The position numbers and the translations under genes were made by a program. The notes beneath the pieces are model-generated. The model saw only the letters and a program-made list of their open reading frames with translations, had not been told where the DNA came from and made no database searches. Shown here one piece after another: positions 1 to 8,532 of a stretch of DNA of 64,000 bases (position 1 is its first letter; every line of letters starts with the position of its first letter). Source of the stretch: Tabrizicola piscis (GTDB lineage Bacteria; Pseudomonadota; Alphaproteobacteria; Rhodobacterales; Rhodobacteraceae); assembly GCF_003940805.1 (NCBI RefSeq), contig NZ_CP034328.1:2411001-2475000 (forward strand), written 5' to 3'.

Positions 1-920
1 CGGTTCAGCGGGCTGGAACCTCTGGCATGGTCGTGCTGGATCAGGCTGACCGGTTGTCGCGGCTGATGACAACGGGTGCTTCCGGCCCGCTGGGGGGGAT
101 CCTGATCGGCTTTGCCGGGCCACCGCTGGCGCTCATGCTGTTTCCGCCCGTCGTGGTGCTGGTCGTCGTCGTTGCCACGCGCGGCTTTCTGGTGACGCTG
201 GCCAACCTTGCCCCGAAACTTTCGCGCGTCTCGCCCATCGCAACCGCAAAGCACAAGTTTGGCGCTGAGGGCCTGGTGGAGTTTGCAAAGAGCACCGCAA
301 AGCTGGGGATCGTCTCCGCTATCCTGTACGTCTTCCTGGTGTCGCGGTTGGAGGACATTCTGGCCACGATCTATCTGTCGCCGGCTCTGTCGACCATGGT
401 CCTGTCACAACTGACGCTGGAGTTTCTGTTCATCCTGATGCTCGTCGCCGTGGCGCTGGGCGGGGTGGATTATCTTTGGCAAGTCCATCTGCACCGCCAG
501 CGCAACCGGATGTCGCGCAAGGAACTCATGGATGAGTTCAAGGAAAGTGAAGGCGATCCCTATCTGAAATCGGCCCGACGCCAGAAGGCGCAGGATGTGG
601 CAACGAACCGGATGCTGTCGGATGTGGCAACCGCCGATGTGGTGGTTGTGAACCCGACCCACTTTGCTGTCGCCCTGCGCTGGGATCGCAGCAAGGGTGG
701 GGCTCCGGTCTGCGTGGCAAAGGGGGTTGATGAGATTGCCGCCGTGATCCGGGCGCGAGCGGCCGAACATGGCATCCCTGTTCACAGCGATCCCCCGACA
801 GCGCGGGCCTTGCATGCAACCGTCGAGCTTGGGCAGGAGATCCGCGCCGAACACTACCGCGCCGTCGCAGCCGCCATTCGATTTGCCGATGCCATGCGCA
901 GGAAGGCACGCAAGCGATGA
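1..920 (+). CDS. flhB: Flagellar export gate protein FlhB, 5'-truncated
   Basis: FlhB is the inner-membrane switch protein of the flagellar type III export apparatus; it self-cleaves and changes export from rod/hook to filament substrates. The reading frame is open to the left edge, so the N-terminus lies outside the window. Counting from the Met codon at 27, hydrophobic segments cover roughly residues 21-60, 93-105 and 130-150, followed by a cytoplasmic C-domain. The autocleavage motif NPTH is at residues 209-212. The next gene begins with an ATGA overlap at the stop codon, so the two are translationally coupled. Family identity is firm; only the extent is incomplete. Confidence 0.95.
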   Translation, partial: VQRAGTSGMVVLDQADRLSRLMTTGASGPLGGILIGFAGPPLALMLFPPVVVLVVVVATRGFLVTLANLAPKLSRVSPIATAKHKFGAEGLVEFAKSTAKLGIVSAILYVFLVSRLEDILATIYLSPALSTMVLSQLTLEFLFILMLVAVALGGVDYLWQVHLHRQRNRMSRKELMDEFKESEGDPYLKSARRQKAQDVATNRMLSDVATADVVVVNPTHFAVALRWDRSKGGAPVCVAKGVDEIAAVIRARAAEHGIPVHSDPPTARALHATVELGQEIRAEHYRAVAAAIRFADAMRRKARKR

Positions 921-1258
921 CACGGCGGACGGAAACCACAAAGGTCATTACTCTGGCCGATCTGCTGCTTCGGCATCACCTTGGCCAGATGCGGCAGGCC
1001 GCCGAACGGCTTGACCGCAGTCGGGCGCAGATGGCCGCCATCGACAAGGCCGCCGACCCTGCCGACCTGCCCGAGGTGGTGGCCGCACGGGTGGATTGCG
1101 ACTATCGTCGATGGGCCGACGCCCGCAAGTCGGAGCTGAACCTGGTCCTTGCCCGCCAAACGGCGGAGGTCCTTGCCGCACGGGCAGAGGCGGAAGTTGC
1201 GTTTGGTCGGGTACAGGCTTTGCGCGGAATTGCCGCCCGCCTGCATGGCAAGCGCTGA
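917..1258 (+). CDS. FliJ-like flagellar coiled-coil protein
   Basis: This 113-residue, Arg/Ala-rich, strongly helical protein starts inside the flhB stop codon (ATGA). It has no signal peptide or membrane segment. Heptad-like stretches rich in A, R, E and Q cover most of residues 14-108. Its size, predicted coiled coil and position in a flagellar export operon fit a FliJ-type protein, the stalk and chaperone-escort component of the export ATPase. There is no sequence motif that proves this, so FliJ-like is an inference from context. It converges on fliL with only six bases between stop codons. Confidence 0.6.
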   Translation: MTRRTETTKVITLADLLLRHHLGQMRQAAERLDRSRAQMAAIDKAADPADLPEVVAARVDCDYRRWADARKSELNLVLARQTAEVLAARAEAEVAFGRVQALRGIAARLHGKR

Positions 1259-1264
1259 CCGGGG

Positions 1265-1747
1265 TCAGCTGTCCTGCCGGGCGATGTCAATGATCAGCAC
1301 ATCTTTCACGACTGTGCCAAGCACCAGACTGGCCGCTTCCTTCAGGCTGTTGCGCAGCACGATCAGGTTCGAACCGTCGGTGAAAGACCCGCTGAAGCCG
1401 CCCACGTTCGCGTGGTCGAACAGAACCTGCAGGAACATGTCACGAAGCTTTGGCTCACGCGCAAAGACCGCATCGGACTCGCCCTCTTCCACCTCAAGCG
1501 ACAGGGACAGCACCACCATCGCCGCCACCCGGCCCTGGTCTACGACGGGGACCACGAATTGATTGCTCAGTTTGACAAACTCGGGCGCGGCGCCGGTATC
1601 GGTCGCCACATCCGCGGTTGCGGCCGCATCTTCTGCCTTCTCTGTCGTATCGGATTCCTCGTGATCAGGCCGCAGCCACAGACCCGCTCCGATGCCAGCG
1701 CCAAGACCTGCAACCGCCAGCACAATGGGAAAAAGTTTGCGCATCAT
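1265..1747 (-). CDS. fliL: Flagellar basal-body protein FliL
   Basis: FliL sits in the inner membrane around the stator and affects motor torque. The 160-residue product has a short N-terminal Met-Arg-Lys anchor followed by one transmembrane helix (about residues 6-25). An acidic linker of Glu, Asp, Thr and Ala (about 28-55) follows, then a periplasmic FliL domain whose C-terminus contains LIVLRNSL and VLIIDI. The length matches the family. It is the last gene of the minus-strand run beginning at flgB and lies two bases after the flgH stop codon. Confidence 0.9.
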   Translation of the reverse strand: MMRKLFPIVLAVAGLGAGIGAGLWLRPDHEESDTTEKAEDAAATADVATDTGAAPEFVKLSNQFVVPVVDQGRVAAMVVLSLSLEVEEGESDAVFAREPKLRDMFLQVLFDHANVGGFSGSFTDGSNLIVLRNSLKEAASLVLGTVVKDVLIIDIARQDS

Positions 1748-1749
1748 GG

Positions 1750-2472
1750 TCAGAACGGCAACACGATATCGGCGACCTGCTGGCCGTAGGTGGGTTGCTG
1801 CATGTCCGTGATCTGCCCGCGACCCCCATAGGCGATGCGTGCGCCTGCGATCTTGTCGTAAGTGATCTCGTTCTGGCGTGAGATGTCGATGGGCCTGACG
1901 AATCCCGTCACCACCAGTTCGCGCATTTCAAAGTTCACCCGCACCTCCTGCTGGCCTTCGACCCGGAGCACGCCGTTTGGCAGTTCTTCAACCACGGTCG
2001 CCGCAATGCGCAGGGTCAGCTCCTCGTTCCGGGCCACGTTGCCCGATCCCCTGAAGGTGGATGACGAGTCCATCTCGAAAGCCTCGGCCATGCTGGCGCC
2101 TTCCGGCAGTTTTTCGTCGATCCGTTGCGGAATCCCCAGAAATTCCTGCAAGCCCGAGCTTTGCCGGCCGTTTCGGCTTCGGTCGGTGGAATTCGAAATC
2201 TCGGCACTGTCGTCAATTTCGATGACGACGGTCAGAATGTCGCCACGATGCGCAGCCCGGCGGTCCCCAAACAGGGAATCCGTCCCTGCTGTCCACAAGG
2301 ATGAGGCATCCGAAGGGGCAGCTGCGGGCACATCTTCCGGAAGCACGGCGGAATACATCGCATAGTGCTGCGCCCCGCCTTCAAGGGGCGAAAACTCTGG
2401 TGCCCGGCCGACCTCAGACAGTTTGCCGCAACCGGATACCAGGACAAGCGCAAGAGCAGATCGCATCAGCAT
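1750..2472 (-). CDS. flgH: Flagellar L-ring lipoprotein FlgH
   Basis: FlgH forms the outer-membrane L ring of the basal body. I place the start at the ATG one base after the flgA stop, giving 240 residues beginning MLMRSALALVLVSGC. This puts a lipobox (VSGC) with the lipidated Cys at residue 15, as expected for FlgH; the longer frame upstream runs through flgA. The body contains FlgH-type segments such as SLWTAG, GDILTVVIEI and ELVVTGFVRP, and the protein ends in a hydrophobic ADIVLPF. Tight spacing to flgA and fliL indicates one transcript. Confidence 0.93.
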   Translation of the reverse strand: MLMRSALALVLVSGCGKLSEVGRAPEFSPLEGGAQHYAMYSAVLPEDVPAAAPSDASSLWTAGTDSLFGDRRAAHRGDILTVVIEIDDSAEISNSTDRSRNGRQSSGLQEFLGIPQRIDEKLPEGASMAEAFEMDSSSTFRGSGNVARNEELTLRIAATVVEELPNGVLRVEGQQEVRVNFEMRELVVTGFVRPIDISRQNEITYDKIAGARIAYGGRGQITDMQQPTYGQQVADIVLPF

Positions 2473-2473
2473 G

Positions 2474-2896
2474 TCATTCACCCCATCCGACATAAACCGC
2501 ACCATCCGGGCCGATCCGTCCGCTGACCGTGGTGCGGGACGCAATGTTGATCACACGCACCGTCTCACCCGCCGACCCGCGGGCCAGCGCGCGGCCGTCG
2601 GTCGAGATGGCAAGCCCCCCCGCTAGATAGATGAGGGTGACAAGCTGATTGCGCTGTACCAACGTCGGGGTGCCGAGGTTCGCCGGCAGGATCGGGCGCC
2701 CCGCATAGATGGCAACCCGCGTTTCCAGGCCCAAAGCCGCTGCGGGGTCGGTCAGGGCGCCGGGCAAACTGGCGTCGACGACTGTCAGGTCTTCCGGCCC
2801 GATCACCGTGTTGGGGCGCAAAGTGCGCGTGGCCACGACGCTTTCCGCAAAGGAGGGGGACGCCAGCAAGGCGAGGACAAGGCAGCGCAACATCAT
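2474..2896 (-). CDS. flgA: Flagellar P-ring assembly chaperone FlgA
   Basis: FlgA is a periplasmic chaperone for P-ring (FlgI) assembly. The 140-residue protein has a cleavable signal peptide ending near ASPSFA/E (about residue 17) and then a single SAF-type domain: ATRTLRPNTVIGPEDL, the GRPILPANL segment and a C-terminal chain ending in GPDGAVYVGWGE. It is shorter than enterobacterial FlgA (about 220 residues) because the extra N-terminal domain is missing, as in many alphaproteobacteria. It starts in an ATGA overlap with flgG and is followed by flgH after one base. FlgI itself is not in the window. Confidence 0.88.
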   Translation of the reverse strand: MMLRCLVLALLASPSFAESVVATRTLRPNTVIGPEDLTVVDASLPGALTDPAAALGLETRVAIYAGRPILPANLGTPTLVQRNQLVTLIYLAGGLAISTDGRALARGSAGETVRVINIASRTTVSGRIGPDGAVYVGWGE

Positions 2897-3678
2897 CGCA
2901 CCTGCGTGGTCGCGGCAAGCATCTGGTCCGCTGCCGTGATCACCTTGGCGTTCAACTCGTAACCGCGTTGCGCCTTGATCAGTTCGGTCACCTCACGCAC
3001 CGCGTCGACCGAGCTGCTTTCCAGATAGCCTTGTCGCAGCGTTCCAAGCCCGTCCTGCCCCGGCGCAGCAGACAGGGGCGCGCCCGAAGCGGGGCTTTCA
3101 AGGAACAGGTTCGACCCGATCGCCTCAAGCCCCTTTTGGTTGGGAAAGCTGGAAAGTGTCAGCTGGCCCAGCAGTTCCGGTTCAAGCCGGTCGGCGAAAT
3201 CGGCCCAGATCTCGCCCGAGGCACTGATCGTCAGGCCGCGTGCATCGGCGGGGATGGTGATCCCGGGAACCACAGGATAGCCGTCAGACGTGACGATCAA
3301 CCCCTCGGCCGACCGCTTCAGCGACCCGTCACGGGTATAGCCGGTCAGACCCGAAGGCATGGTCACCTCGATATAGCCGTCGCCGTCGATGGCAAGGTCG
3401 AGGTCCCCCCCTGTGGCGTCCAGAGACCCTTGGCCCAGAATGACGGAAACGCTTGCTGGCCGCACCCCAAGGCCGATCTGGATGCCTGTCGGCAGCATGC
3501 TGCCATCTTCCGCGGTCAGGCTGCCGGGCCGCGCCATCTGCTGATAGTGCAGATCGGCAAAGTCGGCACGGCGCGGGTTGTATCCGGTGGTCGACATGTT
3601 GGCGAGGTTGTTGGACACGACGTCCACCTTCATCTGCTGGGCCGCCATGCCCGTTGCCGCGATCTGAAGCGCTTTCAT
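2893..3678 (-). CDS. flgG: Flagellar distal rod protein FlgG
   Basis: FlgG forms the distal rod. The 261-residue product has the paired terminal helices of axial proteins: the N-terminus begins MKALQIAATGMAAQQMKVDV and continues into the rod/hook motif SNNLANMSTTGY, and the C-terminus contains EVTELIKAQRGYELNAKVI. Internal GDGYIEV and GYTRDGSL segments are typical of FlgF/FlgG/FlgE. The length is the usual one for FlgG (about 260). The gene lies between flgF and flgA; its stop codon overlaps the flgA start. Confidence 0.96.
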   Translation of the reverse strand: MKALQIAATGMAAQQMKVDVVSNNLANMSTTGYNPRRADFADLHYQQMARPGSLTAEDGSMLPTGIQIGLGVRPASVSVILGQGSLDATGGDLDLAIDGDGYIEVTMPSGLTGYTRDGSLKRSAEGLIVTSDGYPVVPGITIPADARGLTISASGEIWADFADRLEPELLGQLTLSSFPNQKGLEAIGSNLFLESPASGAPLSAAPGQDGLGTLRQGYLESSSVDAVREVTELIKAQRGYELNAKVITAADQMLAATTQVR

Positions 3679-3687
3679 TGCTGTCCC

Positions 3688-4398
3688 CTATCGGCCAAGT
3701 GCCTGGATCACGCCGCGGACGCGTTCGTCCTCGGCATCAAGGAATTTCTGCCCAAGTTCATAGGCGCGCTGGACCTCGATCATCCGGGTGACCTCGGACA
3801 CAGGCTCTACGTTGCTGTCTTCCAGCATGCCTTGCAGCACCACGGAACCCTCAACCGGTTCCAGCGCGTCGGCGGCAAAAAGTGTGCCGGACTGGTGCCG
3901 CAGCGCCAGCGGATCGGCGGGTTGCCACAGGCCGATCTGCGCGATGGGCTGGCCATTGGCCGAAAGCGTGCCATCCCGCGCCAGGGTGACGGCCGTCGCA
4001 TCGGGCGGCAGAAGGACAGGGGCGCCGCCCGCGTCCAGCAGCCTGTTTCCATCGGGCGTGACCAACTCTCCCTCGGCCGAGGGCGAGAAGCTGCCCGCAC
4101 GGGTCAGCCTTTCGCCCTCCGCCGTTTCGATCAGGAAGAACCCGGGGCCTTGGATCGCAAAGTCAAGCGTGCCGCCGGTCTGGCTGACCGTCGCCTGGCT
4201 AAGGTCGACATGCCGGCCGGCGGCGTGGGCCATCGACAGCGAAGGGTCTTTGCCCATCGCCGTGATGAATTCGGAAAACACAACGCCTTCGCGGCGAAAT
4301 CCGGTCGTGGAGGCATTGGCAAGGTTGTTTGCGACCACCGCCATCTCGCGCATCAGGCCCGATTGGCGGTTCAAGGTGGTGTATCCTGCGGCGTCCAA
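3688..4398 (-). CDS. flgF: Flagellar proximal rod protein FlgF
   Basis: FlgF is a proximal rod protein. No ATG lies near the expected N-terminus; the TTG at 4398-4396, two bases after the fliQ stop, gives 236 residues beginning (M)DAAGYTTLNRQ, the family's normal start. The axial-protein motif NNLANASTTGF follows at about residues 25-35, then GPGFFLIET, and the C-terminus contains EVTRMIEVQRAYELGQ. A frame open further upstream overlaps fliQ in another frame and is not coding. The TTG start may lower translation relative to flgG. Confidence 0.92.
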   Translation of the reverse strand: MDAAGYTTLNRQSGLMREMAVVANNLANASTTGFRREGVVFSEFITAMGKDPSLSMAHAAGRHVDLSQATVSQTGGTLDFAIQGPGFFLIETAEGERLTRAGSFSPSAEGELVTPDGNRLLDAGGAPVLLPPDATAVTLARDGTLSANGQPIAQIGLWQPADPLALRHQSGTLFAADALEPVEGSVVLQGMLEDSNVEPVSEVTRMIEVQRAYELGQKFLDAEDERVRGVIQALGR

Positions 4399-4400
4399 GG

Positions 4401-4679
4401 TCAGCCCCCCGCAATCTGAGGGATGATCGTGCCCGCGAAAAAGGCAACCAGGGTCGATGTCATAAAGCTCATCGACGCCCAGAAAACCACCAGCATCAGG
4501 GCCGCCTTCGGCACGAAGGTCAGCGTCATCTCCTGGATCGAGGTCAGCGCCTGAAACAGGCCCACGACAACGCCCGCCACCAGTGCCACCGTCAGCAACG
4601 GCGCCGAGATCAGGACCGAAACCCACAATCCCTGGCGCATCACGTCATAGATCATCGCCTCGGTCATGCCGCTGTTCAT
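4401..4679 (-). CDS. fliQ: Flagellar export gate protein FliQ
   Basis: FliQ is a small inner-membrane subunit of the FliPQR export gate. The 92-residue protein has two hydrophobic helices (about residues 18-42 and 58-85) connected by the conserved loop FQALTSIQEMTLTFVPK. Size and motif are diagnostic. Its start overlaps the last codons of fliE (four bases), and flgF follows after two bases, so export and rod genes are translated from one message. FliP and FliR are not in the window. Confidence 0.95.
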   Translation of the reverse strand: MNSGMTEAMIYDVMRQGLWVSVLISAPLLTVALVAGVVVGLFQALTSIQEMTLTFVPKAALMLVVFWASMSFMTSTLVAFFAGTIIPQIAGG

Positions 4680-4966
4680 ACCGGCATCCTCAGGATTTCC
4701 TGATAGGCCTCGACCACCCGGTCACGCACCGTAGCCACCGTTTCCACGGCCATTTGTGAGGACGCCAGCGCCTGCACCAAGGCATGTGGATCGGCGCCAC
4801 CGATCATGGCGGCGCTGGCAGTCGCTTCGTGTTCCTGCAGCGTAGCCATGAAATTGGTGGCAAGATTGGCAAAGCCGTCTGCCGCCCCGTCACCTTGCGG
4901 TTGCGGGGCGGCCGCCGTGCGGGCGTTGGCATATGCCTGACTTACGAGAGAGGTATTCACATCCAT
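4676..4966 (-). CDS. fliE: Flagellar MS-ring/rod adaptor FliE
   Basis: FliE joins the MS ring to the proximal rod and is among the first exported rod proteins. The 96-residue product has the FliE C-terminal pattern: a helix with HALVQALASSQMAVETVATV followed by RDRVVEAYQEILRMPV, where the Arg-Asp-(Arg/Lys)-Val and YQEI(L/M)RM(P/Q) elements are conserved. The length is normal. It is encoded between flgC (12 bases upstream) and fliQ (overlap). Confidence 0.93.
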   Translation of the reverse strand: MDVNTSLVSQAYANARTAAAPQPQGDGAADGFANLATNFMATLQEHEATASAAMIGGADPHALVQALASSQMAVETVATVRDRVVEAYQEILRMPV

Positions 4967-4978
4967 TCTAGATCTCCT

Positions 4979-5362
4979 CTATCGGCGCAGAAGGTCGAAC
5001 AGACTTTGCGTCATCTGACGGGTCTGATCGAACATCCTGAGGTTCGCCTCATAGCTGCGCTGCGCTTCGCGCGCGTCAGCGATTTCAATCACCAGATCGA
5101 CATTCGAGCCGTCACGGTGACCAGTTGCGTCGGCCAACGGGTGGCCGGGGTCGTAGATTTTCACAAGGTCGCTTTGGTCCAGACGCGGGCGGCCGGCTTC
5201 CACCAGGCCCGTCTCCATCGCCTGGTCAAAGCTGATCACCTTGCGGTGGTAGCCGGGGGTATCGGCGTTGGCGATGTTTTCTGACACATGCCGCAGCCGC
5301 ATGGACTGAGCCTCCATCCCGGAGGCCGCAAAGGAAAGCGAGGTCAGCAGATCGTTGCCCAT
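4979..5362 (-). CDS. flgC: Flagellar proximal rod protein FlgC
   Basis: FlgC is a proximal rod protein of 127 residues here. The N-terminus has LSFAASGMEAQSMRLRHVSE followed by NIANADTPGY, the rod-protein signature with the FlgB/FlgC-type DTPGY ending. The middle carries the FlgC-type segment VKIYDPGHPLADATGHRD, and the C-terminus ends with an axial helix (REAQRSYEANLRMFDQTRQM). It follows flgB by nine bases and precedes fliE. Family, size and order all agree. Confidence 0.95.
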   Translation of the reverse strand: MGNDLLTSLSFAASGMEAQSMRLRHVSENIANADTPGYHRKVISFDQAMETGLVEAGRPRLDQSDLVKIYDPGHPLADATGHRDGSNVDLVIEIADAREAQRSYEANLRMFDQTRQMTQSLFDLLRR

Positions 5363-5371
5363 CTACGCCCC

Positions 5372-5755
5372 CTACCGTGACCGGCCAAGGCTGGCGCGCA
5401 GGACATCCGACGTGGCGCGATAGACCGCCAGCGCCATGTCATGGTTCTGTCGCACCTCAACCGATTTCACCATTTCGCCTTCCAGCGATACGGTATTGCC
5501 GTTCGGCGCCTCGCGCCCCGGGGCAAGCTGGACGTCTGGTTCCCGAGCTGACGCAGCCGCCGTCAGATGCCCGGGCCGAGTGGCCCGCATCGCGCCGGGT
5601 TCGGCAGCGTAGACCTTCGCAAAGGCCGCCAGATCCTTCGCCTTGTAGCCGGGTGTATCGGCATGGGCGACGTTCTGCGCAATCACGCCCATCCGTGCCC
5701 CCGAATGCGCTGCAAGCGCCTGGGCCATCCGGGTAAGTTCCAGTTTCTCAAACAT
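5372..5755 (-). CDS. flgB: Flagellar proximal rod protein FlgB
   Basis: FlgB is a proximal rod protein and the first gene of the nine-gene minus-strand operon. I start it at the ATG at 5755 (MFEKLELTRMAQ, 127 residues) because a GGGAGAAG ribosome-binding site lies just upstream; a frame ten codons longer adds nothing conserved. The signature IAQNVAHADTPGY is at about residues 25-37. The C-terminal half contains EGEMVKSVEVRQNHDMALAVYR, typical of FlgB. Its promoter must lie in the 84-base gap shared with the divergent fliI gene. Confidence 0.93.
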   Translation of the reverse strand: MFEKLELTRMAQALAAHSGARMGVIAQNVAHADTPGYKAKDLAAFAKVYAAEPGAMRATRPGHLTAAASAREPDVQLAPGREAPNGNTVSLEGEMVKSVEVRQNHDMALAVYRATSDVLRASLGRSR

Positions 5756-5839
5756 CGGGGCTTCTCCCTCGACCAACTTCACCAAGACTTAAGGGTGATT
5801 CCTTTAGAAACGGTTGAGACCGAACAAAGGGAGAATCCC

Positions 5840-7147
5840 GTGGCTGGAATCTTTGATGGCCTGCTCGCTGAAATTGGCGTTTCCACTTCTGTCAGGCGCG
5901 TTGGCCGGATCGTTGAAACCCGTCGTGGCCTCGCTGAAATTGCGGGTCTGGACGGTGCGGCGATCGGGGACCGCGTCCTGATCCATAGCCGCGATGGCGC
6001 CGCCGGGGGTGAGGTGCTGCGGCTCACGCCCGGGCGGTGTTCGGTGCTGCCGGACGCCTCGGGCGATGGCATGGCAATCGCCGACCGGGTGGAGCTTTTG
6101 GGCAAAGCGGACATCGCCCCGGATGACAGCTGGATCGGCAGGATCGTCGATCCCATGGGGCGGCCGCTGGATGGCCTGCCGCTGTTGCGTGGCGCGCATC
6201 CCCGGCCCCTGCGCGCCAACGCCCCGGCAGCGGCGACCCGGCGGCGGCTGGGGGGGCGGCTGTCCACCGGGGTTGCCGTCTTCGATACGCTTCTGCCCCT
6301 CGTGCGCGGCCAGCGCATCGGCCTTTTCGCTGGCTCTGGCGTCGGGAAATCCTCGCTTCTTGCCCGCTTTGCCCGCGGGGTCGCGGCCGATGTCGTGGTG
6401 ATCGGCCTGGTCGGCGAACGCGGACGCGAGCTGCGCGAATTCACCGAACGCGTTCTTGGTCCTGCGGGCATGGCGCGCAGCGTGGTGGTTGCTGCAACTT
6501 CGGACCAATCTGCCCTGATGCGCCGGATGTGCGCCCTGACCGCAACGGCTGTGGCCGAGCACTTTCGTGACCTGGGGTTGCACGTCCTGTTGCTGGTCGA
6601 TTCGGTCACCCGCTACGCCGACGCGCATCGCGAGGTGGCGCTTGCTGGCGGGGAAGAGGCGTCATTGCGCGGCTATCCGCCCTCGCTGTCTCAGGCGATC
6701 ATGGGTCTGGCGGAACGAGCGGGTCCGGGGCCCGAAGGTTCGGGCGACATTACGGCGGTGTTCACCGTGCTGGTTCCCGGGTCCGACATGGAAGAACCGG
6801 TGGCGGATATTCTGCGCGGGGTTCTGGATGGGCACGTCGTTCTGGACCGCCGCATCGCCGAACGCGGTCGGTTTCCGGCGATTGACTTGCTGCGATCCGT
6901 CTCTCGGTCCTTGCCGGAGGCTGCCACCCAGGATGAAAGCGCCATGATCCAGGACGCGCGGGCCCTTCTGGGCGCCTATGATCGGGCCGAATTGATGATT
7001 CAGGCCGGCCTTTACACCGCGGGATCGGACCCCATGATCGACAGGGCGATCCGCCTATGGCCGGGGCTGGACATGTTTCTGGCAGAGCCTGCGCCAGCGA
7101 CCGGAGTCGATGGGAGCTTCGAGCGGTTGCGGGCCTGTCTTGGGTAG
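5840..7147 (+). CDS. fliI: Flagellum-specific export ATPase FliI
   Basis: FliI is the hexameric ATPase that energises flagellar protein export. I choose the GTG at 5840 (435 residues, normal for FliI is about 440) since AAAGGGAGA lies seven bases upstream. The Walker A motif GSGVGKS is at residues 165-171, the Walker B strand LLLVD near 250-254, and the F1-ATPase-like segments GERGRELREF and GYPPSLSQAIMGLAERAG are intact. It is divergent from flgB and stands alone, without fliH. A 192-base spacer separates it from the converging DUF1217 gene. Confidence 0.95.
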   Translation: MAGIFDGLLAEIGVSTSVRRVGRIVETRRGLAEIAGLDGAAIGDRVLIHSRDGAAGGEVLRLTPGRCSVLPDASGDGMAIADRVELLGKADIAPDDSWIGRIVDPMGRPLDGLPLLRGAHPRPLRANAPAAATRRRLGGRLSTGVAVFDTLLPLVRGQRIGLFAGSGVGKSSLLARFARGVAADVVVIGLVGERGRELREFTERVLGPAGMARSVVVAATSDQSALMRRMCALTATAVAEHFRDLGLHVLLLVDSVTRYADAHREVALAGGEEASLRGYPPSLSQAIMGLAERAGPGPEGSGDITAVFTVLVPGSDMEEPVADILRGVLDGHVVLDRRIAERGRFPAIDLLRSVSRSLPEAATQDESAMIQDARALLGAYDRAELMIQAGLYTAGSDPMIDRAIRLWPGLDMFLAEPAPATGVDGSFERLRACLG

Positions 7148-7339
7148 ATCTGATTCTGATATCCCGACCCAGCGCATCGCGGTTGGATTAATGAAAACAT
7201 AAGGTTGCCAGAATCTGTTTGTCGCTTTCGCTTTCACTCTCGACGGTTTTGTCAGCGCTGGTCACCCTGCCACCCCGTTCCGGCACTGGACCCGCCTATT
7301 GCGCAATTTCTGCGCTTCGCAGGTCATTCCGGTCAAAGG

Positions 7340-8131
7340 CTAGCGCCGCAAAAGCGCAAGTGCGATGGCCTGGCTGGAGCTGCCCGCGCCTTGCGCCTGC
7401 ATGTCCGCCCGAAGCATGAACCGTCGCATCAGGCTGTCCAGTTTTTCCGGATCGGCGAACTGGCTGATGTTTGCCGACCCAAAGGCAGACTGTGCTCGGC
7501 CTTGCAGGACAGTGACCTGCTGGTCAAGGTCGATCGAGGCAAAGCTTTTCGGCAGGCCAAACGCCGTCTGCACCACCTCGCGCAGGGGGGCGTTGCCCAG
7601 GATCGAATACCATTTCGCCTTGTCGCTGATCGGTCTTGCGGCCAGCGCGGGAAGTTCGCGTTCCGCATTCAGGGCCAGACGAAAGGAATTGTTCTGCGTG
7701 CCAACCGCCGTTTCGAAGCTTCTGACGCGGAACTGGGCAATGATCTCTGCAGGAAATGTCGAAAGTTTCGTACGGGGGACCGAGAAATTCCCAAAACCGA
7801 AGGCGGCCGACAGCTTTTCATACTGCTTGTTCGCCAGTTTGTTGGCGAGGCTGCCTTCCCTGATTGTGCCACCCTCCAGCACTTTCTGGATGAAGGCCTT
7901 GCTGTTGACATCGCCTTCAAGCCCGAAGGCGGTCAAGGCAATCCGCAGGAGCCGCTTGTCCGATACCAATTGTTCAGCCGTATCGACCTTGCCGATACGG
8001 TCACGAAAATAGGCCTCGTCCCGCTGTTGCACGGGAGTCGCCTGCTGCAAGGCCTGCTGGCGGTCAATCGTCCGCTTCAGAAATCCCCAGCCGGCAAGGC
8101 CACCAAGGGGCAGGACCGGCTGAAAGCTCAT
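7340..8131 (-). CDS. DUF1217-family flagellar protein
   Basis: This 263-residue protein matches what I know of the DUF1217 family, found in alphaproteobacterial flagellar loci. Visible features are a mixed helical body with the repeated pattern AFGLEGD...AFGFGNF...AFGLPKSF, an FRDRIGKVDTAEQLVSDKRL segment near residues 42-62, and a C-terminus GSSSQAIALALLRR. No signal peptide or membrane helix is clear. It ends the flagellin-flaF-flbT run, overlapping the flbT stop by four bases. Its molecular role is not established; context implies flagellar assembly or regulation. Confidence 0.75.
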   Translation of the reverse strand: MSFQPVLPLGGLAGWGFLKRTIDRQQALQQATPVQQRDEAYFRDRIGKVDTAEQLVSDKRLLRIALTAFGLEGDVNSKAFIQKVLEGGTIREGSLANKLANKQYEKLSAAFGFGNFSVPRTKLSTFPAEIIAQFRVRSFETAVGTQNNSFRLALNAERELPALAARPISDKAKWYSILGNAPLREVVQTAFGLPKSFASIDLDQQVTVLQGRAQSAFGSANISQFADPEKLDSLMRRFMLRADMQAQGAGSSSQAIALALLRR

Positions 8132-8532
8132 GCGCGTCCGGCCGCAAAGAGCCGCTCCTCGCGGGGCAGCAGGCTGCGCAGCGCCTTCAGCGCCTGATAG
8201 TGCTGATCGTTCAGGACTGCGGTGCTTGCAACGGAAAGCTGGGTCCGGCTATCCGTGTCAGTCATCACCTGGCTAAGCTGTTCGATCCCGCGAAGCAGCT
8301 GGGGTCGCGCGTCGCCGGCCTCGCAATCCCCGGTCAGAACCAGCTGGGCGATGTAGCACACCCGGCGTACGGGGGTGTTCACCTCTTCGGGGTGGATCGC
8401 GTCGCGCAGGCGAAGAATGCTGGCATTCGGCGTCATGATGGCAAGACGAGATCGCCGATCGCCGTTTTCAATCACGGCACCATTGATCAGCACTCTTTCA
8501 TGCGGACCCAGCTTGAGGACCAGCCCGCTCAT
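8128..8532 (-). CDS. flbT: Flagellin biosynthesis repressor FlbT
   Basis: FlbT is a small post-transcriptional regulator that, in Caulobacter, binds the 5' untranslated region of flagellin mRNA and promotes its decay until the hook is complete. The 134-residue product begins MSGLVLKLGPHERVLINGAV and carries IMTPNASILRLRDAI followed by a PVRRVCYIAQLVLTG segment, all typical of FlbT. It overlaps flaF by four bases upstream and DUF1217 by four bases downstream, placing the regulator in the same message as its likely target, flagellin. Confidence 0.93.
   Translation of the reverse strand: MSGLVLKLGPHERVLINGAVIENGDRRSRLAIMTPNASILRLRDAIHPEEVNTPVRRVCYIAQLVLTGDCEAGDARPQLLRGIEQLSQVMTDTDSRTQLSVASTAVLNDQHYQALKALRSLLPREERLFAAGRA

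Noticed and set aside
2968..4419. Long plus-strand open frame (483 codons) across flgG and flgF
   Set aside because: It is antisense to two well-conserved flagellar genes, has no homology-like features and reflects high GC content.
7148..7339. Possible small gene or terminator between fliI and DUF1217
   Set aside because: No start with a ribosome-binding site and only a five-base GCGCA/TGCGC stem without a T tract.
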